Source: Gracilariopsis chorda (lineage: Eukaryota > Rhodophyta > Florideophyceae > Gracilariales > Gracilariaceae). Taken from it: a DNA stretch of 64,000 nucleotides. The position numbers and the translations under genes are program-made. The notes under the pieces are model-generated. The model made no database searches, had not been told where the DNA came from, and was given only the letters and a program-made list of their open reading frames with translations. Shown here piece after piece: positions 61,258 to 64,000 of the stretch. The first letter of the stretch is position 1. Each line of letters starts with the position of its first letter. Where the stretch lies: NCBI GenBank assembly GCA_003194525.1, contig NBIV01000115.1:62001-126000 (forward strand), written 5' to 3'.

Positions 61258-62017
61258 AATGCCGTCCTCAGTGAAGATACGAAGATTCCGCGAAGTGCAT
61301 TGCTAGCAACTGCCTCCTTCCCACATGCCCTTTCACGTTCGGACAATTCACTTGAATACAGCAAATAGTCGTCCTTTCGAGAATATGAAAGATGGAATAG
61401 AATCAAACACACGGCCCAGTGACGCGGAAACAAACCCAGGAAGACCCTGATGTCGGCAATGACAAGAGTGCGAGTGACCCTTTCTTAACCGGCTAGCAGA
61501 AAACAATGGGATGGTAGTTAGTGGCTTAGATTGTTCGGGACAAGATCTGGTCGGCCCCCATTTTCTTAGTAACGACGATCAAATCGCCGCGCTCCCTCAG
61601 GACAAGGTGAGATAGGCTGGACGAACAAATGAAAACAATGAAAAAGAGCGGGGCATGGGATGTAAACAATTGTACTACGAGTTGCAGGATTTCTGATGTT
61701 GCATCAAGCCGACTTCTCTGTGAAGTGCTCGGGCATGGGATGTAAACAATTTGTACTACGAGTTGCAGGATTTCTGAGTTGTTGCATCAAGCCGACTTCT
61801 CTTTGAAGTGCTCGAACTTTAGCGTTAATGTACGAACTCCTCAAACTTATATACATCTCAAAACTCTATTCTCTTGTGCACAAATCTCCGAGAAGCAAGG
61901 AAAAGAGATCGGATTCCGGCTTTCGGCTCCCTGTGTGGGTCATAAGCAGCTCTACCAACGATAACAAAACCTATGCCTTCGGCGCTGTCCCGCTCTCACA
62001 GCGGTTCATAAAATTGT
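61258..62017. other. Intergenic with tandem duplication
   Basis: Contains the 80 bp tandem repeat at 61651-61813 and otherwise no gene that I can support. The right part is the 3' flank of the PPO gene. Confidence 0.45.
61651..61813. repeat. Tandem duplication, two ~80 bp units
   Basis: Unit 1 (61651-61730) and unit 2 (61731-61813) both begin GGGCATGGGATGTAAACAAT and end with ACTTCTCT(G/T)TGAAGTGCTC. They differ by one substitution and three bases of small insertions. This indicates a fairly recent local duplication downstream of PPO. Confidence 0.9.
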
Positions 62018-63751
62018 CTATGACTTATTCAGCAAGGTACCAGTCTGTACAGAAACGTAATCTGCAATTCGCGGAGCATACTCAGCACCCCAAGACACAC
62101 AGTCACCAAAAGCGACTCCGTGCACGAAGTTTCCGCCCAGGAAGATTCCTTCACAATCCTCCATCGCCTTCAGGGCATCATTCAAAACCCCTTCATGCCC
62201 GAGATTATATTGCGGAATAGCCCGCTCCCACCGTCGCACACCAACCACAACCGGTTCCACTTGAGAGCCGTCCTTCAACAAAATACGCTTCACGTCGCCA
62301 TCTACGGCCTTCACCACCTCTTCTTCGCTAAGCTCCTTAATCCCCACGTCGCGTGCGCCACCGATGTACGATAGCAGCAATTCCATGTCTTCCGGTGCTC
62401 TACCGGGGAACAGCACGCTTGACCAGATTGTACCCAACGTCCTGATTCCAAGTTTGCGCGGGATCAGATTGCCAAATCCACGCAGAGGCTCCTTAAATTC
62501 CGATTTGGGATATGCTAAACTCACGCTCCATACAGGTGGGTAGTACACCTTCTCAAGCGCGCTGATCCCGGGCGCCAGATTCTTTAGCGCTCTGACGGTT
62601 GCTCCGGCTGGAGTTGTCATTGCAATTGCTTTTGTTGTTATGTCTCTCGTGCCTTCTGGTGTCTCAAACACAGCCTTGTACATGCCATTCTCAGCGCGTT
62701 CAACGTCTACAAGTCGCCACTGAAGTTTGATCTTGTCACCAAGCTGACGTTGAATTGCGTTGGGCAACATCGCTAAGCCGTCTTTAAAACTTCCCAATGC
62801 GCCCCCCTTCCACGTGGGTAGATCTTCATCTGGCGGGTTCTGCTCGCGCTCACGCTTTTTCTGTCCGATGCGAATGATGCCCCCCTCCAATATTCCTTGT
62901 GTACCGCCTAACTTGGTAAGAGCGAATATCTTCTTAAACGCTGATTGCATAGCTAGTTTCGACGGATCACCCGCGTACACCCCACTCACAAAAGGATCGA
63001 TCATCTTTTCAAACACCTCACTTCCCAAATGACGTGTGATAAACTGTTTCACGGTTTCTTCCCCGCGTGGGGCTGGTAATACAAACCCTAAAGCCCCCAG
63101 GCCAGCGCGAATAGCGCCGGGAAGCGACAACAGTCGGAAAGTGGGAATGTCCTGTGGTCCGAGCGGTAACGCAAACAATTTATCGTCCCAGTATACAAAT
63201 CGCGGTAGCGTAGAATCGGCCAGTACAAGGTCATCCTTAAGCCCGACATCGACAGCCAGGCGCATTATTTGTTCTGAGGGTTGAAAAGTGTTCGGGCCTT
63301 CTTCCCACACATATCCATTTTCTTTGCGTGATATCACATTGCCCCCTACGACGGATCGCGCCTCTGTCGTGAGTGTTTTGAGTTGTGGGTGGTGTTTGTG
63401 TAAGTTGAAGGATAAAGAACTGCCTGATATCCCTGACCCGATGATGAGTACATCGACGGATGTTGTTTCTGTTTTTGCAGCTGGGGGCGGTGAATCGGCA
63501 AGTGTCATGAGAAGGGGACGCGAGCAAATTTTTAAGGCAACATGGCGCTGAAAGCTGCGATTTCTTCGCAGGGGGTGTGGAGTACGGAGTGAGAGCAATG
63601 GGGTAGGCGCGACGAAAGCCTGCTGGGCCATTGCGCTTGAAGTAATGGCTGACGGTTGAAGCGACTGTTGAGAGGGTGAGGAAGTCCGCAGTGCACAGGT
63701 CGAGGAAATCCTATTCAAAAAAGCAACTTGGGAATGGCAGCGCAATGCCAA
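62018..63751 (-). CDS. Protoporphyrinogen IX oxidase, plastid (HemY-type PPO)
   Basis: 577 residues, single exon. This FAD flavoenzyme oxidises protoporphyrinogen IX to protoporphyrin IX, the last shared step of haem and chlorophyll/bilin synthesis. The dinucleotide-binding motif VLIIGSGISGSS is at 101-112 (GXGXXG), and EEGPNTFQPSE at about 150-160 is characteristic of plant-type PPO. PFVSGVYAGDPSKLAMQSAFKKIF and the C-terminal IFLGGNFVHGVAFGDCVSWG (FAD contact) are present. About 95 N-terminal residues are Ser/Arg-rich, like a transit peptide. Met41 at 63631 (MAQQAFVAPT) is an attractive alternative start because red algal transit peptides often carry an early Phe. Length agrees with plastid PPO1. 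Confidence 0.95.
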   Translation of the reverse strand: MALRCHSQVAFLNRISSTCALRTSSPSQQSLQPSAITSSAMAQQAFVAPTPLLSLRTPHPLRRNRSFQRHVALKICSRPLLMTLADSPPPAAKTETTSVDVLIIGSGISGSSLSFNLHKHHPQLKTLTTEARSVVGGNVISRKENGYVWEEGPNTFQPSEQIMRLAVDVGLKDDLVLADSTLPRFVYWDDKLFALPLGPQDIPTFRLLSLPGAIRAGLGALGFVLPAPRGEETVKQFITRHLGSEVFEKMIDPFVSGVYAGDPSKLAMQSAFKKIFALTKLGGTQGILEGGIIRIGQKKREREQNPPDEDLPTWKGGALGSFKDGLAMLPNAIQRQLGDKIKLQWRLVDVERAENGMYKAVFETPEGTRDITTKAIAMTTPAGATVRALKNLAPGISALEKVYYPPVWSVSLAYPKSEFKEPLRGFGNLIPRKLGIRTLGTIWSSVLFPGRAPEDMELLLSYIGGARDVGIKELSEEEVVKAVDGDVKRILLKDGSQVEPVVVGVRRWERAIPQYNLGHEGVLNDALKAMEDCEGIFLGGNFVHGVAFGDCVSWGAEYAPRIADYVSVQTGTLLNKS

Positions 63752-64000
63752 CGTGCCTGTGAACGCTTCATTAATCGCAGCGATAGGTCAACAAGGCTAA
63801 ACTCTAGTTATGTGTGAGCTCACGCAGCTCCCCTGCCAATTTGCATCCGCCAATCAACGAATGCAATCTGTACACTACATAAATACCTCACGCAAGACAG
63901 AACTCTTTGGTCCTCGTTGGGACTGTTATCGATGCCGATGCCGATGCCGATGCCGATGCCGATGCTATGCTGCTTCCCTTTACCTACGCACTAGCGTGCA
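63752..64000 (-). promoter_or_regulatory. Upstream region of PPO with hexanucleotide repeat
   Basis: The 5' flank of the PPO gene. CTACATAAATACC at 63874-63886 is A/T-rich but reads on the strand opposite PPO, so it may serve a gene to the right. A (GATGCC)5-GATGCT microsatellite spans 63931-63966. Confidence 0.4.

Overview
The window looks like nuclear DNA of a eukaryotic alga, most likely a florideophyte red alga of the Chondrus type. This is an inference: there is a plastid-type protoporphyrinogen oxidase with an N-terminal transit region, the recognisable host genes are all single open exons, the gene islands are small, and they sit in a sea of Ty3/gypsy, Ty1/copia, MULE and hAT elements. 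No rRNA gene, convincing tRNA gene, CRISPR array or bacterial-type operon was seen.

Layout. 1-973: a diverged LTR (206-973). 974-4444: decayed Ty3 remnants, including a gag fragment on +. 4445-14194: a nearly complete chromovirus-like Ty3 element on - (called family A), with two ~816 bp LTRs, PBS, gag, protease, RT-RNaseH-integrase and a chromodomain. 14195-16224: the 5' end of a related element with its own 467 bp LTR. 16225-19510: a second Ty3 family (B) on -. 19979-24749: a host island with a zinc-knuckle protein and two tandem rhomboid-protease paralogues. 26367-28112: an inverted, truncated copy of family B on +. 28113-36575: a MULE with ~195 bp terminal inverted repeats, into which a copia element (31283-35927, TSD TTCAT) has inserted. 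36576-41190: unassigned, repeat-like DNA. 41200-44830: a hAT element on - carrying a GC-rich block. 45091-51105: an older copia element on - between 273 bp direct repeats. 51254-51563: a 310 bp miniature LTR element (TRIM) with TSD GATAT. 52792-63751: the main host island with a protein carrying helicase-associated-like repeats, a TBC-domain Rab-GAP, the molybdenum-cofactor enzyme MoaA/CNX2, and plastid protoporphyrinogen oxidase.

The host genes do not form one pathway. The TBC and MoaA genes are divergent around a 308 bp spacer that carries a perfect 65 bp palindrome. MoaA has a mitochondrial-type leader and PPO a plastid-type leader, so this island supplies organelles with cofactor-synthesis enzymes.

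The most unusual signal is in the family A Ty3 element. Its LTRs and its coding sequence are filled with short perfect hairpins (4-8 bp stems, mostly 1-6 nt loops) about every 16-25 nt where I counted. Some of these stems show compensatory base changes between LTR copies. The copia elements and family B do not show this to the eye. A second clear signal is that both the copia element and the TRIM carry a primer binding site complementary to the anticodon region of initiator tRNA-Met, the half-tRNA priming mode known from Drosophila copia.
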